64,000 bases of DNA from an uncultured Flavobacteriaceae bacterium (GTDB lineage: Bacteria; Bacteroidota; Bacteroidia; Flavobacteriales; Flavobacteriaceae): assembly GCA_947494715.1 (NCBI GenBank), contig CANLWG010000002.1, positions 186,001-250,000 of the forward strand, written 5' to 3'. Below are positions 1 to 8,598 of this stretch, piece after piece. A program made the translations under genes and the position numbers. The stretch's first letter is position 1, and each line of letters starts with the position of its first letter. The notes under the pieces were generated by a model, which was not told where the DNA came from, did not search any database, and saw only the letters and a program-made list of their open reading frames with translations.

Positions 1-2
1 TT

Positions 3-296
3 TTGGTGGGGACCGTTGCCAAATCACAGGAACAATCGGCCCCTTTCGGTGCCACTCTGGTAGTTATTTTGGCGGCATTGGGAGGAGTTTGGGTTCCCGT
101 TTTCGTAATGCCTCCGACTATGCAGTTGCTTTCTAACATCTCACCTATGAATTGGGGGTTAAATGCCTTCTATGATGTATTTTTACGCAATGTAGGGGTC
201 TCGGAAATCATCCCGGAAATTTCGTTGTTGCTGGGATTTTTTATTTTGAGCACCCTAATCGCAATCATTTATTATGAGCAAAAAAATGCGGTCTAA
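3..296 (+). CDS. ABC-2 type transporter permease, C-terminal end (partial)
   Basis: The reading frame is already open at the window edge, so the true start lies upstream. The 97 visible residues hold two hydrophobic stretches (about residues 15-37 and 72-90) joined by a short loop with SPMNWGLNAFYDVF, which matches the last membrane segments of ABC-2 export permeases such as YhaP/NatB types. It overlaps the following thioesterase gene by 23 bases and lies on the same strand, so it is probably cotranscribed with the pigment operon, possibly exporting a pathway intermediate. The substrate cannot be read from this fragment. Confidence 0.7.
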   Translation: MVGTVAKSQEQSAPFGATLVVILAALGGVWVPVFVMPPTMQLLSNISPMNWGLNAFYDVFLRNVGVSEIIPEISLLLGFFILSTLIAIIYYEQKNAV

Positions 297-723
297 ACCC
301 AAGAAGGAAATCAGTTATACAAGCCAGATACGTGTGCGGTTTGTTGAGACCGACCCCCTGGGTATTGTTTGGCATGGCAACTATATCCAATATTTTGAGG
401 ATGGCCGTGAAGCTTTTGGAAGGCACCATGGGATATCGTATTTGGATCAGAAAGAGCATAATTTTTCCACTCCCATTGTGAAATCGAATAGCGAACACAA
501 ACTCCCTTTACGCTATGGGGACGTTGCCACGATAAAGACCATTTATGTGGATTCCCCTGCAGCCAAGATGATGTTCCGATATGAAATCTATAATCCGGAA
601 GAAGAATTGGTCTGTACCGGAGAAACAGTTCAGGTGTTTGTTGAGCTTGGCGGAGAAATGTCCTTGACCATACCAGACTTCTTTTTGGAATGGAAGAAAA
701 AAGTTGGGTTGTTGGATGAGTAA
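274..723 (+). CDS. Acyl-CoA/ACP thioesterase, hotdog (4HBT) family
   Basis: A 149-residue hotdog-fold protein. Near residues 20-35 it carries the 4-hydroxybenzoyl-CoA thioesterase signature (VETDPLGIVWHGNYIQYFEDGRE), with the Asp, the WHGNY turn and the acidic helix of the YbgC/FadM group. Such enzymes release acyl or aryl chains from CoA or ACP. It is translationally packed between the permease and a ketosynthase, so it probably acts on polyene chain release or editing in this operon. The start ATG is inside the previous gene. An alternative ATG four codons later is also possible. Confidence 0.85.
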   Translation: MSKKMRSKPKKEISYTSQIRVRFVETDPLGIVWHGNYIQYFEDGREAFGRHHGISYLDQKEHNFSTPIVKSNSEHKLPLRYGDVATIKTIYVDSPAAKMMFRYEIYNPEEELVCTGETVQVFVELGGEMSLTIPDFFLEWKKKVGLLDE

Positions 724-1864
724 GGTATATGTATCACATAATAGTATTGTTTCTTCCTTAGGTTACGATAGCCCTACTGTGGTCCAAAAAATAAAGGATA
801 GGATTTCTGGGCTCCAAGCCGTAAGCGACCCAACACTGCTTGACCAAACCTTTTGCGCATCTCTTGTTGATATTGAAAAACTACCAGAGACCATTGGGAA
901 TCCGGACAAGGAAGAAAACTATACACGCCTAGAGCAAATGTTATTGGTTTCCCTGGCAAAGGTAATCCACACATCCAAAATTAAGCTAACGGACAGGGTA
1001 GGGCTTATTATTTCCACTACAAAGGGTAATATAGATGTTTTGGACGATGATAACCCATTTCCTAGGGAACGGGGCTATTTGGCCGAATTGAGTAAAATCT
1101 TGAAGGATTTTTTCGGATTTAAGACCACCCCAATAGTCCTTTCCAATGCCTGTGTTTCCGGACTACTGGCTATTGCGGTGGCCAAAAGAATGATTTCACA
1201 AGGTTGTTTTAATCATGTATTTATTACCAGTGGTGATTTGGTCTCGAAATTTACCCTTTCGGGCTTTAATGCATTTCAGGCCTTGAGCATCGAACCTTGC
1301 AGGCCCTATGATAAAAACCGTTCGGGCATCAATATCGGCGAAGTAGCGGCAAGTGCTCTGATAACCCAGGACGATACCGCCCTAGCAGACGAGTCCGTAG
1401 TCATCTTAGGGGATGCTTCATGCAATGATGCCAACCATATCTCCGGTCCCTCAAGAACCGGTGAAGGGTTATATCGTAGCACAAAACTTGCTTTGAAGGA
1501 AGCAAAATTGCAACCAAAGGATATCGATTTCATATCTGCACATGGAACGGCCACCCAATTCAATGATGAAATGGAGGCCATTGCCTTCAACCGGTTGAAG
1601 CTGCAAAACACTCCATTGAACAGTCTAAAAGGTTATTTTGGCCATACGTTGGGTGCATCAGGTCTTTTGGAAACGATTGTGGGCATGCATTCCCTACATC
1701 AAAATACGGTCTTTGCCTCCAAGGGATTTAAGGAAATGGGCGTATCACAACCCATTAATGTCATTAAACAAACGGAATCCAAGATAATGGATACTTTCCT
1801 AAAGACATCTTCGGGATTTGGAGGTTCCAATACAGCCGTTGTTTTTAAAAAGGTAGCGGAATGA
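716..1864 (+). CDS. Beta-ketoacyl-ACP synthase (catalytically complete)
   Basis: A 382-residue FabF-type ketosynthase with the full Cys-His-His set: Cys146 in SNACVSG, His276 in HGTAT and His310 in GHTLG. It should catalyse decarboxylative condensation on ACP. I chose the ATG at 716, which overlaps the previous stop as ATGAGTAA, over a TTG four codons earlier. The gene overlaps the next one by four bases. The cluster has a second complete KS at 2803, so the two may divide initiation and elongation. The sequence does not show which does which. Confidence 0.88.
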   Translation: MSKVYVSHNSIVSSLGYDSPTVVQKIKDRISGLQAVSDPTLLDQTFCASLVDIEKLPETIGNPDKEENYTRLEQMLLVSLAKVIHTSKIKLTDRVGLIISTTKGNIDVLDDDNPFPRERGYLAELSKILKDFFGFKTTPIVLSNACVSGLLAIAVAKRMISQGCFNHVFITSGDLVSKFTLSGFNAFQALSIEPCRPYDKNRSGINIGEVAASALITQDDTALADESVVILGDASCNDANHISGPSRTGEGLYRSTKLALKEAKLQPKDIDFISAHGTATQFNDEMEAIAFNRLKLQNTPLNSLKGYFGHTLGASGLLETIVGMHSLHQNTVFASKGFKEMGVSQPINVIKQTESKIMDTFLKTSSGFGGSNTAVVFKKVAE

Positions 1865-2475
1865 TGGAAAAAAGATATTTTATATCGTCCTATTGCCATA
1901 TCCGGAACAATACCATTTCGCTTAACGGGGCAGCGATTTACCAAGGGCAACATCCCGATTTCAATTCCTTGGCCAAATCGGCCTATCGCCATTTCGAAAC
2001 CGATTATTCCAAGTTTTTCAAAATGGATAACCTAAGCAAATTGGGGTTTTTGGCGGCGGATATTCTACTAAAAAAAGAAGGTGTCCTTCCCGAAAACGAA
2101 GAAAACATCGCCATTGTACTAAGCAATAGGGCGTCAAGTCTGGATACGGACAGAAAGCATTGGGAATCCATCCGTAATCCCGATAATTATTATCCCAGTC
2201 CGGCTATTTTCGTATATACGCTGCCCAATATCTGTATCGGGGAAATTAGTATCCGGCACAAACTTTATTCTGAAAATAGTTTTTTTATCTTTGACGAATT
2301 TAATCCAAGCCACCTGTTCTCGTATGCGAACGGCTTATTGGATATGCAAAAAGCAGAAAAGGTACTATGTGGTTGGGTAGATGTTGATGGCCCTGGCTAT
2401 GAAGCTTTTTTATATCTAGTGAACAAAAAGGGGGGCATTGTACATAGTATCGAGGAAATAACCCGATTATTTTAA
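1861..2475 (+). CDS. Short ketosynthase-like protein of polyene clusters
   Basis: A 204-residue protein that I place as a divergent, truncated relative of the KS N-terminal half from its position and from the stretch YTLPNICIGEISI near residues 120-132. That stretch sits where a KS nucleophile elbow would be, but there is no TACSSG-type signature and no HGTAT or GHT histidine segment. Similar small KS-like proteins occur in flexirubin and aryl-polyene loci, and their role is not settled. It overlaps the upstream KS by 4 bases and precedes the ACP by 6 bases, so it could be a structural partner of either. Confidence 0.6.
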   Translation: MMEKRYFISSYCHIRNNTISLNGAAIYQGQHPDFNSLAKSAYRHFETDYSKFFKMDNLSKLGFLAADILLKKEGVLPENEENIAIVLSNRASSLDTDRKHWESIRNPDNYYPSPAIFVYTLPNICIGEISIRHKLYSENSFFIFDEFNPSHLFSYANGLLDMQKAEKVLCGWVDVDGPGYEAFLYLVNKKGGIVHSIEEITRLF

Positions 2476-2481
2476 ACCTAT

Positions 2482-2739
2482 ATGGAGGCATTGAAAGAAG
2501 AATTGAAGTCAAAAATCATAGAGCAGTTAAATCTAGAAGATGTTTCGGTAGATGAAATTGCCGACGACGATCCGCTTTTCGGGGAAGGATTGGGATTGGA
2601 CTCCATAGATGCTCTAGAGCTTATCGTAATGCTTGATAAGGACTACGGAATAAAATTGGCCGACCCCAAGGAGGGGAAAAAAATCTTCGAATCTATTGGA
2701 ACTATGGCAGATTATATTACGCTACATAAGACCAAATAA
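2482..2739 (+). CDS. Acyl carrier protein
   Basis: An 85-residue acidic helical protein with the phosphopantetheine attachment motif GLDSIDALEL around residues 38-47, where the Ser is the modified residue. It carries growing acyl chains for the surrounding ketosynthases and dehydratase. It lies 6 bases after the short KS-like gene and 63 bases before the second KS. That gap is one of the few breaks in the operon and could hold an internal promoter, although I see no clean TAnnTTTG box there. Confidence 0.93.
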   Translation: MEALKEELKSKIIEQLNLEDVSVDEIADDDPLFGEGLGLDSIDALELIVMLDKDYGIKLADPKEGKKIFESIGTMADYITLHKTK

Positions 2740-2802
2740 TATTTACCCACTTCACCTTTCGTTTTTTGTACATTCGCAACAAAGCGTTTTCAGTTAAAAA
2801 GT

Positions 2803-4005
2803 ATGGGCAAAGGCGTTGCCATAACGGGTATGGGAATCATTTCTGCCATTGGTAACGATGTGCAGGAAAATTACAGCTCCCTGATAGAGAGCAAAAAGGG
2901 AATCTCAAGAATTTCAAAGATCAATACGGTCCATAGAGATGCCTTAATGGTTGGTGAAATCGATTTCACGAATAAGGAATTGGAGCAATTCCTAGGACTC
3001 GATGCAAACCATAACTATTCCCGAAGCGCATTATTGGGGGCCTTTGCTGCAAAGCAAGCCATCTCAAACGCGAACATTACGAATACAAATTCGTATAAAA
3101 CGGGATTGGTATCGGCCACCACTGTAGGGGGTATGGACAAGACCGAGCAATACTATTATGAATACTTCGAAAATAAAGAAGTCCAAAAATATATTGAGGG
3201 GCATCATGCTGGAGATTCCACCCAAAAAATCGCGGAGCAATTGGGTATCCATGGTAGTTTGGTTACCACCATCAGTACAGCCTGTTCCTCTGCGGCAAAT
3301 GCTATATTATTTGGCGCACGTTTGCTAAAAGCAGGAAAATTGGACAGGGTGATCGTAGGAGGGACGGACGGACTTTCCAAATTTACGTTGAACGGTTTTA
3401 AGACCCTAATGATACAATCCGATACCTACAATACTCCTTTTGATGAAAACCGGAAGGGATTAAATCTAGGTGAGGCCGCCGCCTTTTTAGTCTTGGAATC
3501 CGATGATGTAGTACTAAATGAAGGTAAGGACGTTTTAGCCTATGTAAAGGGATGGGGGAACGCTAATGACGCCTTTCACCAAACAGCTTCCTCGGACCAT
3601 GGGGATGGAGCTACCTTGGCCATGCAAAAAGCGTTGAAGGTCGCAGGATTGGAAAGCAATGAAATTGATTATATCAACGCTCACGGTACGGCTACTCCCA
3701 ACAATGACCTTTCGGAAGGAAGGGCCTTTCTGCGAGTTTTTAGAGATAAAGTTCCGGATTTTAGTTCTACCAAGGCCTATACTGGGCATACGTTAGCGGC
3801 AGCTGGAGGAATAGAAGCGGTTTTTTCCGTTCTGGCCCTACAGAATAATGTGATTTTCCCAAACCTCAATTTCAAAAATCCCATGAAGGAATTTCATCTT
3901 AAGCCACAGACGGAGCTTAAGAAAAAGAAACTGCATACGGTATTGTCCAATTCATTGGGCTTTGGCGGCAATTGTTCAACACTTATTTTTTCGAAAGAAG
4001 CCTAG
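2803..4005 (+). CDS. Beta-ketoacyl-ACP synthase II-like, polyene elongation KS
   Basis: A 400-residue FabF-family condensing enzyme. Visible active-site parts are Cys161 in STACSSAAN, His294 in HGTAT and His329 in GHTLAAAGG. It is immediately followed, with no spacer, by a gene for a catalytically dead KS homologue. This is the arrangement of a KS-alpha/chain-length-factor heterodimer in aryl-polyene synthesis. The pair most likely performs the iterative elongation that sets polyene length. Confidence 0.88.
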   Translation: MGKGVAITGMGIISAIGNDVQENYSSLIESKKGISRISKINTVHRDALMVGEIDFTNKELEQFLGLDANHNYSRSALLGAFAAKQAISNANITNTNSYKTGLVSATTVGGMDKTEQYYYEYFENKEVQKYIEGHHAGDSTQKIAEQLGIHGSLVTTISTACSSAANAILFGARLLKAGKLDRVIVGGTDGLSKFTLNGFKTLMIQSDTYNTPFDENRKGLNLGEAAAFLVLESDDVVLNEGKDVLAYVKGWGNANDAFHQTASSDHGDGATLAMQKALKVAGLESNEIDYINAHGTATPNNDLSEGRAFLRVFRDKVPDFSSTKAYTGHTLAAAGGIEAVFSVLALQNNVIFPNLNFKNPMKEFHLKPQTELKKKKLHTVLSNSLGFGGNCSTLIFSKEA

Positions 4006-5070
4006 ATGAAACCGGTTTACATCAATAGCGTTGCTTCCATATCGGCCCAGAGGACCTTTGACAATTCGGTCTTTTTGGATGATATCATCGCGTATACCGA
4101 TAATGTCATCCGAGTAGTAGACCCTAACTATAAGGAATTCATTCCGCCTGCCGCTGCCAGGAGAATGGCCAAGGGAATAAAAATGGGGGTGACTGCTTCA
4201 AAAATTGCCTTACAAGAGGCCGGCCTTGAAAATGTAGATGCCATTATCACGGGTACCGGATTGGGCTGTATTGCGGATTCAGAAAAATTCGTCAGCAGTA
4301 TTATCGATGATAACGAGGAATATCTAACACCCACCTCGTTTATCCAATCCACACACAATACCGTTGCAGGGCAGATAGCCCTGGGTATCGGTTGCAAAGG
4401 CTATAATTTTACCTATGTACATTCCAGTATCTCCTTTGAATCGGCGCTCTTGGATGCCAAACTGCAATTGGAAAACGAAGAGGCACAAAACATTCTAGTT
4501 GGTGGAGTGGATGAACTGGCGGATCATCACATTAAAATACACAAGTTGGTAAACCACATTAAGGTCGATGTAGTTAATTCAAAGGGACTGTTGGAATCCG
4601 GTACCGAGGGTGCAGTTTTTGGAGAAGGGGCCAGTTTCTTTATGCTTTCTAATGAAAAACGTGAAAATACCTATGCAGAAGTCTTGGACGTAACCACCTA
4701 CAATAGTCTTTCAGAGCAGGAATTGCCGAATACGCTTAGGTCGTTTTTACAAGAAAATAATCTGGAAATTGCAGATGTCGATATCGTGGTGATGGGCAAC
4801 AATGGTGATGTAAACTACGATAAGTATTATGACACATTAAGCCATGAACTTCTAAAAAACACCTCTCAAACTTATTACAAACATTTGTGTGGCGAGTTCA
4901 ATACAGCCTCTTCCTTTGGTACATGGATGGCCGCAAAAATGATAAAGACCCAACACGTTCCGAAAGCCATTAAGCTGCGAGGCGTCCAGCCCTCTGAAAT
5001 TAGGACCGTGTTGTTATATAACCAATACCGTGGAGAGAACCATAGCCTTGTTTTACTACGCAGATGCTGA
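4006..5070 (+). CDS. Chain length factor (catalytically inactive KS partner)
   Basis: A 354-residue thiolase-fold protein aligned in order with the preceding KS but lacking its catalytic residues. The nucleophile region reads TYVHSSISFESALL (residues 137-150) with Ser in place of Cys, and no HGTAT or GHTL segment is present. Known aryl-polyene KS-CLF pairs have this architecture, with the CLF bounding the product cavity. The start codon directly follows the KS stop. The end overlaps the deacetylase gene by 7 bases. I infer obligate heterodimer formation with the 2803 KS. Confidence 0.78.
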   Translation: MKPVYINSVASISAQRTFDNSVFLDDIIAYTDNVIRVVDPNYKEFIPPAAARRMAKGIKMGVTASKIALQEAGLENVDAIITGTGLGCIADSEKFVSSIIDDNEEYLTPTSFIQSTHNTVAGQIALGIGCKGYNFTYVHSSISFESALLDAKLQLENEEAQNILVGGVDELADHHIKIHKLVNHIKVDVVNSKGLLESGTEGAVFGEGASFFMLSNEKRENTYAEVLDVTTYNSLSEQELPNTLRSFLQENNLEIADVDIVVMGNNGDVNYDKYYDTLSHELLKNTSQTYYKHLCGEFNTASSFGTWMAAKMIKTQHVPKAIKLRGVQPSEIRTVLLYNQYRGENHSLVLLRRC

Positions 5071-5840
5071 CATTTGTATTCATAAAGCGACTTTGCCTAA
5101 CCGCCATAATCGTTCTTTTTATTATCGATTGGGAATACGCCATTCCTAAATTCTACTATGCCATTCCTATTGGTGTCTTTTTTGTCCTTACCATTCTAGG
5201 CTCCTTTTTTATTCAGTGGAATTTTCATTTTAAATCCTACCACTCCAACTCGAATATTACCAAAAACCATATCGCCCTGACCTTTGATGATGGCCCGCAT
5301 CCAGAGTTTACACCCCAAGTGCTTCAACTCTTAAAACGATTTAATGCAAAAGCGACCTTTTTCTGTATTGGGAAACATATGGAACAACATAGTGAATTGA
5401 TTAAGGAAATGATGGCCCAAGGACATGCAATGGGCAACCATACCTATTCACATTCCAAAGTCTTCGGGTTTTTTGGTGCAAAAAAAGTAGTCCGGGAACT
5501 TCAAAAAACAAACGGCATCTTCGCCAAGATAACAGGGAAGCAACTACAACTATATCGCCCCGCTTATGGTGTAACCAACCCAAACATTAAAAAAGCTGTT
5601 CAGGCCACAGGGCTACAATCCATTGGGTGGAGCATCCGTTCATTGGATACCACCAACCTTTCTGAAGATATCATTTTAAATAGAGTAGTTAACAAAATTC
5701 GCAAGGGAGACATCGTGCTGTTCCATGATACCAGTGCCAAAACCATTATTGTTTTGGAACGGTTATTGTTAATTTTGCAGGAGAAAAATTTGCAATCGGT
5801 CACTGTTGACCAATTGTTGAATATTAAAGCTTATGCGTAA
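5064..5840 (+). CDS. Polysaccharide deacetylase family protein, membrane anchored
   Basis: 258 residues. Two hydrophobic segments at the N-terminus (about residues 8-25 and 31-52) are followed by a NodB-type carbohydrate esterase 4 domain. The metal-binding parts are visible: TFDDGPHPEFT with the Asp-Asp pair near residue 74, and the HxxxH in GNHTYSHSK about 50 residues later. Typical members remove N- or O-acetyl groups from glycans. Its presence inside a pigment operon is common in flavobacteria, but its true substrate is unknown; it could deacylate an intermediate or remodel the envelope. Confidence 0.85.
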   Translation: MLTFVFIKRLCLTAIIVLFIIDWEYAIPKFYYAIPIGVFFVLTILGSFFIQWNFHFKSYHSNSNITKNHIALTFDDGPHPEFTPQVLQLLKRFNAKATFFCIGKHMEQHSELIKEMMAQGHAMGNHTYSHSKVFGFFGAKKVVRELQKTNGIFAKITGKQLQLYRPAYGVTNPNIKKAVQATGLQSIGWSIRSLDTTNLSEDIILNRVVNKIRKGDIVLFHDTSAKTIIVLERLLLILQEKNLQSVTVDQLLNIKAYA

Positions 5841-6450
5841 TCTTGCTTATCTTCTGTGGTTTATGATGATTGCTGTAAATGCACAATCCGAAATGAGCAC
5901 CGCCGAGGCCCAAGCTTTAGAAGCCAAAGTTAAGGCCACCGCCGATGCCACAGAGACCATTACCAGTAATTTTAGGCAGTATAAGCATATGGATTTCCTC
6001 TCCAATGATATTGAATCTATGGGAAGGCTTTCGTTTAAAGCCCCAAATTTGGTCAAATGGGAATATGCGAAACCCTTTGCCTATTCCGTCATATTTAAGG
6101 ATGAGGTTCTTTATATCAACAATGAAGGCAATAAAAGTAATGTTGATATCGGTTCTAACAAGCTCTTTAAACAGCTTAACCAACTTATCACAAATAGTAT
6201 TAAGGGAGATTTGTTCAATACTGCTGAATTCAATATCGACTATTTTACAAAAGAGGGGGAAAGTGAAGTACATTTTGCCCCCAAAGACGAAGATTTTGCA
6301 TCCTTCATTAAGGCCTTTCACATTATCTTCAATGGGAAGGGGGAAGTAACTGAGGTAAAAATGCTGGAACCATCCGATGACTATACCCGTATTGTTTTTA
6401 CGGATCGAAAAACAAATCAATCCTTGCCCGATGCGGTATTTGCCCATTAG
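5833..6450 (+). CDS. LolA-like outer membrane lipoprotein carrier
   Basis: A 205-residue periplasmic protein with a signal peptide (MRNLAYLLWFMMIAVNAQS). Its LolA-type unclosed barrel sequence includes the KAPNLVKWEY strand, characteristic of LolA domains that bind hydrophobic chains. It overlaps the deacetylase gene by 8 bases and the next lipoprotein gene by 20 bases. Next to an MMPL exporter it is probably a dedicated carrier for the lipid-like pigment between membranes, not the housekeeping LolA. That role is inference. Confidence 0.82.
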   Translation: MRNLAYLLWFMMIAVNAQSEMSTAEAQALEAKVKATADATETITSNFRQYKHMDFLSNDIESMGRLSFKAPNLVKWEYAKPFAYSVIFKDEVLYINNEGNKSNVDIGSNKLFKQLNQLITNSIKGDLFNTAEFNIDYFTKEGESEVHFAPKDEDFASFIKAFHIIFNGKGEVTEVKMLEPSDDYTRIVFTDRKTNQSLPDAVFAH

Positions 6451-7036
6451 TCTCCTTCTTTTGGCTTGGGCCTGTGCTTCCTATCCGGAACGCAACAATT
6501 TCCAATCCATAGAAACATCCAGCACCTCTGTCACAAATCCCTATTTTTCCAATCAAGAGAAGGATTATGTGTACAAGGCAGACATTGATTTGTATAAAAA
6601 AACGTTCAGTGGTATCCTTGTTCTAAAAAAATTGGGAGCCCAACACCATCGTATAGTATTTACTACGGAGATGGGAAATACCATTTTTGATTTTTCCTTT
6701 AAGGGCAACGATTTCATAGTGAACCATATCCTTGCCGATATCAACAAAAAAATGGTCATCAACCTGCTTAGAAAAGATTTCAGGACTCTGGTCGCGGAGA
6801 ACCTATCCGTTCTAAATACGTTTACATCGCAAGACGGATTCATCTCTGAAACCGAAATCGATGAACGGGTACACTACTACCATACCATAGACGGAAATTT
6901 GGAGAAAATTGTTCAAACCAAGAATCGAAAGAAAAAAGTCTCTTTCATATTTTCGGCCGTTAATGAGGAGGTTGCGAAAAATATTCAGATCTTGCACCAC
7001 AATATCAAGCTATGCATAAAGCTCAAAGCTATTTAA
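6431..7036 (+). CDS. Hypothetical lipoprotein of the polyene operon
   Basis: 201 residues. An ATG at 6431 gives a clean SPII signal (MRYLPISLLLLAWAC, Cys15 as lipidation site), whereas a longer reading from 6377 buries the signal, so I chose 6431. The rest is beta-rich with no motif I recognise. It overlaps the LolA gene by 20 bases and ends just before the barrel gene. The trio of LolA, lipoprotein and barrel suggests an outer-membrane delivery complex, with this protein possibly playing a LolB-like receiving role. Function is not proven by sequence. Confidence 0.75.
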   Translation: MRYLPISLLLLAWACASYPERNNFQSIETSSTSVTNPYFSNQEKDYVYKADIDLYKKTFSGILVLKKLGAQHHRIVFTTEMGNTIFDFSFKGNDFIVNHILADINKKMVINLLRKDFRTLVAENLSVLNTFTSQDGFISETEIDERVHYYHTIDGNLEKIVQTKNRKKKVSFIFSAVNEEVAKNIQILHHNIKLCIKLKAI

Positions 7037-7037
7037 G

Positions 7038-7637
7038 ATGAACAAAATATTCCTTTTGTCACTATTCTTGTTGTTTTCAGGGATAACCTATGCCCAGACC
7101 AAAATTAGACCGGGCATTCGCTTGGGATTCAATAGTGCCAACATTTCCAATACCACCTTGGACAGCAAAATTGGACTCAACGCGGCAGTTTTTGCCGATT
7201 TCCGTTTTTCGAGACACTATTCGCTACAACCAGAAATCATGTATTCCAGACAGGGAGGAAAATCCAATATCCGTACCAACGAAGATCTGGATATAGATTA
7301 TTTGTCGGTCGGGGTGGTCAATAAGTTCTTTGTTGCCCCCAATCAGGGCTTCCACCTGATTTTGGGTCCTAGTCTGGATTTCGATTTTGAGAATAATGTC
7401 ATTAATGTCATCAATGAAAGTAATGACTCCGATGTTACCCCTTTTGACCTTTCCTTCTTTTTTGGGATAGGCTATGAATTTGATTTTGGTTTGATTTTGG
7501 AAGCCCGGTATAAGCAAGGATTGCTGGATATTGACTTATTCGATGAAGATTTCAATTCCGACTTTTATAGGGGAGAGGGAAATACGTTGAACAATGTATT
7601 TCAGTTCGGAGTGGCTTACAAATTTGATTTGCGCTAA
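7038..7637 (+). CDS. PorT-like outer membrane beta-barrel protein
   Basis: 199 residues with a signal peptide (MNKIFLLSLFLLFSGITYAQ). Alternating hydrophobic and polar strands typical of small 8-stranded outer membrane barrels follow (RPGIRLGFNSANIS, FFGIGYEFDFGLILEARYKQGL), and the C-terminal strand ends in FQFGVAYKFDLR. It starts one base after the preceding stop. Small barrels of this type occur in many flavobacterial operons. Here it may help the pigment reach or settle in the outer membrane. Confidence 0.8.
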   Translation: MNKIFLLSLFLLFSGITYAQTKIRPGIRLGFNSANISNTTLDSKIGLNAAVFADFRFSRHYSLQPEIMYSRQGGKSNIRTNEDLDIDYLSVGVVNKFFVAPNQGFHLILGPSLDFDFENNVINVINESNDSDVTPFDLSFFFGIGYEFDFGLILEARYKQGLLDIDLFDEDFNSDFYRGEGNTLNNVFQFGVAYKFDLR

Positions 7638-7639
7638 TT

Positions 7640-8008
7640 ATGTTGATAGAAGGGCTTTACGCCATAAAGAATTATGAGTATGACCAGGGCACGGCCAGTG
7701 CTACCATACAATTGAATAAGGAGCACCCTATCTTCAAAGGTCATTTCCCTGGAAATCCTGTGATGCCCGGTGTATGTATGATACAGATTATAAAGGAGCT
7801 TACGGAAAAGGCTACAGGGAAGCAGCTTTTTTTGAAGGTCTCCTCCAATATTAAGTTTATGGCCATCATAAACCCGGAGGAAAATGATATACTCCACCTA
7901 ATTTTAAATATTTCCATAAACGAAAGAGAGGTTAAGGTAAAAAATACGACTACATTTCAAGATACCTTGGCATTGAAGCTAAGCGCTACCTTCCAAATAA
8001 GTGACTAA
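7640..8008 (+). CDS. 3-hydroxyacyl-ACP dehydratase, FabZ-like hotdog
   Basis: 122 residues of a FabA/FabZ hotdog fold. The signature is KGHFPGNPVMPGVCMIQ near residues 33-49; the His of GHFPG is the catalytic base and the PVMPGV loop is typical. The usual Glu/Asp of the active helix is not obvious in the MIQIIKEL segment, which could mean a Gln-type variant. It would form the conjugated double bonds after ketoreduction. No ketoreductase is in the window, so that partner must be outside it or borrowed from primary metabolism. Confidence 0.83.
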   Translation: MLIEGLYAIKNYEYDQGTASATIQLNKEHPIFKGHFPGNPVMPGVCMIQIIKELTEKATGKQLFLKVSSNIKFMAIINPEENDILHLILNISINEREVKVKNTTTFQDTLALKLSATFQISD

Positions 8009-8506
8009 ATGAAATTAGTAGTATTCCTTATATGTTCTATTACCCTTTGTATGGTATCCGCGGACATTTCCGAGCTACGAAAGACCTACCCTAAAGCCAA
8101 TGCAAGTGAGCAGGTTACCGATGAACTATTTACAAAGCTTTCACCCATATCCAAAACAGACGATGCGGTTCTGGTAGCTTATAAAGGTGCGGTATCTACC
8201 TTAAAAGCGAAATATGCCCAAGGTTTGCGAAACAAGAAGGACTTTTTCAAATCCGGGGCAGAACTCATTGAATATGCAGTAGCTACGCAACCCAAAAACA
8301 TAGAAATACGATGTATCCGTTTAGGTGTTCAGGAAAACTCGCCCAAAGTTGTTGGATACAAGGAAAGCATCGAAGAAGATAAGGGATTTTTATTGTACAA
8401 CTTTGCAGACGTATCCTCCGAGGAAATTCGTGAGTTCGTAAAAAACTACGCCTTGCAATCTTCCGTTTTTGACGCTTCGGAAAAGCAATTGTTTTCGGGT
8501 CGGTAA
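8009..8506 (+). CDS. Small exported protein of polyene operons, unknown function
   Basis: 165 residues beginning with a signal peptide (MKLVVFLICSITLCMVSA), then a mostly helical charged protein. I do not recognise a domain. Segments EIRCIRLGVQENSPKVVGYK and the C-terminal helix suggest a compact periplasmic helical protein. It starts with the A of the previous TAA area (no gap) and is followed by a 92-base gap that contains a promoter match inside its own end. It belongs to the operon by position, and no reaction can be assigned. Confidence 0.72.
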   Translation: MKLVVFLICSITLCMVSADISELRKTYPKANASEQVTDELFTKLSPISKTDDAVLVAYKGAVSTLKAKYAQGLRNKKDFFKSGAELIEYAVATQPKNIEIRCIRLGVQENSPKVVGYKESIEEDKGFLLYNFADVSSEEIREFVKNYALQSSVFDASEKQLFSGR

Positions 8507-8518
8507 TCCGTATCTTTG
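8489..8518 (+). promoter_or_regulatory. Bacteroidetes-type promoter inside the pigment operon
   Basis: TTG at 8489-8491, a 19-base spacer, then TATCTTTG at 8511-8518, which matches the Bacteroidetes primary sigma pattern (TTG, about 19, TAnnTTTG). Transcription would begin near 8525, about 75 bases before the ATG of the GT2-DUF2062 gene. This is the clearest internal promoter in the locus and would let the second half be expressed separately from the synthase half. Confidence 0.6.
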
Positions 8519-8598
8519 TCTAGAATTTAGCTTTTTGCAGCCAGAAAGCTTTCAATGGATTTACCTTGCCAGCTTCCATCCCATCTATAGCAGAAACC

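Noticed and set aside
5917-6447. 176-codon minus-strand open frame across the LolA-like gene
   Set aside because: Antisense to a gene with a signal peptide and recognisable fold, inside a same-strand operon; no start context or family.
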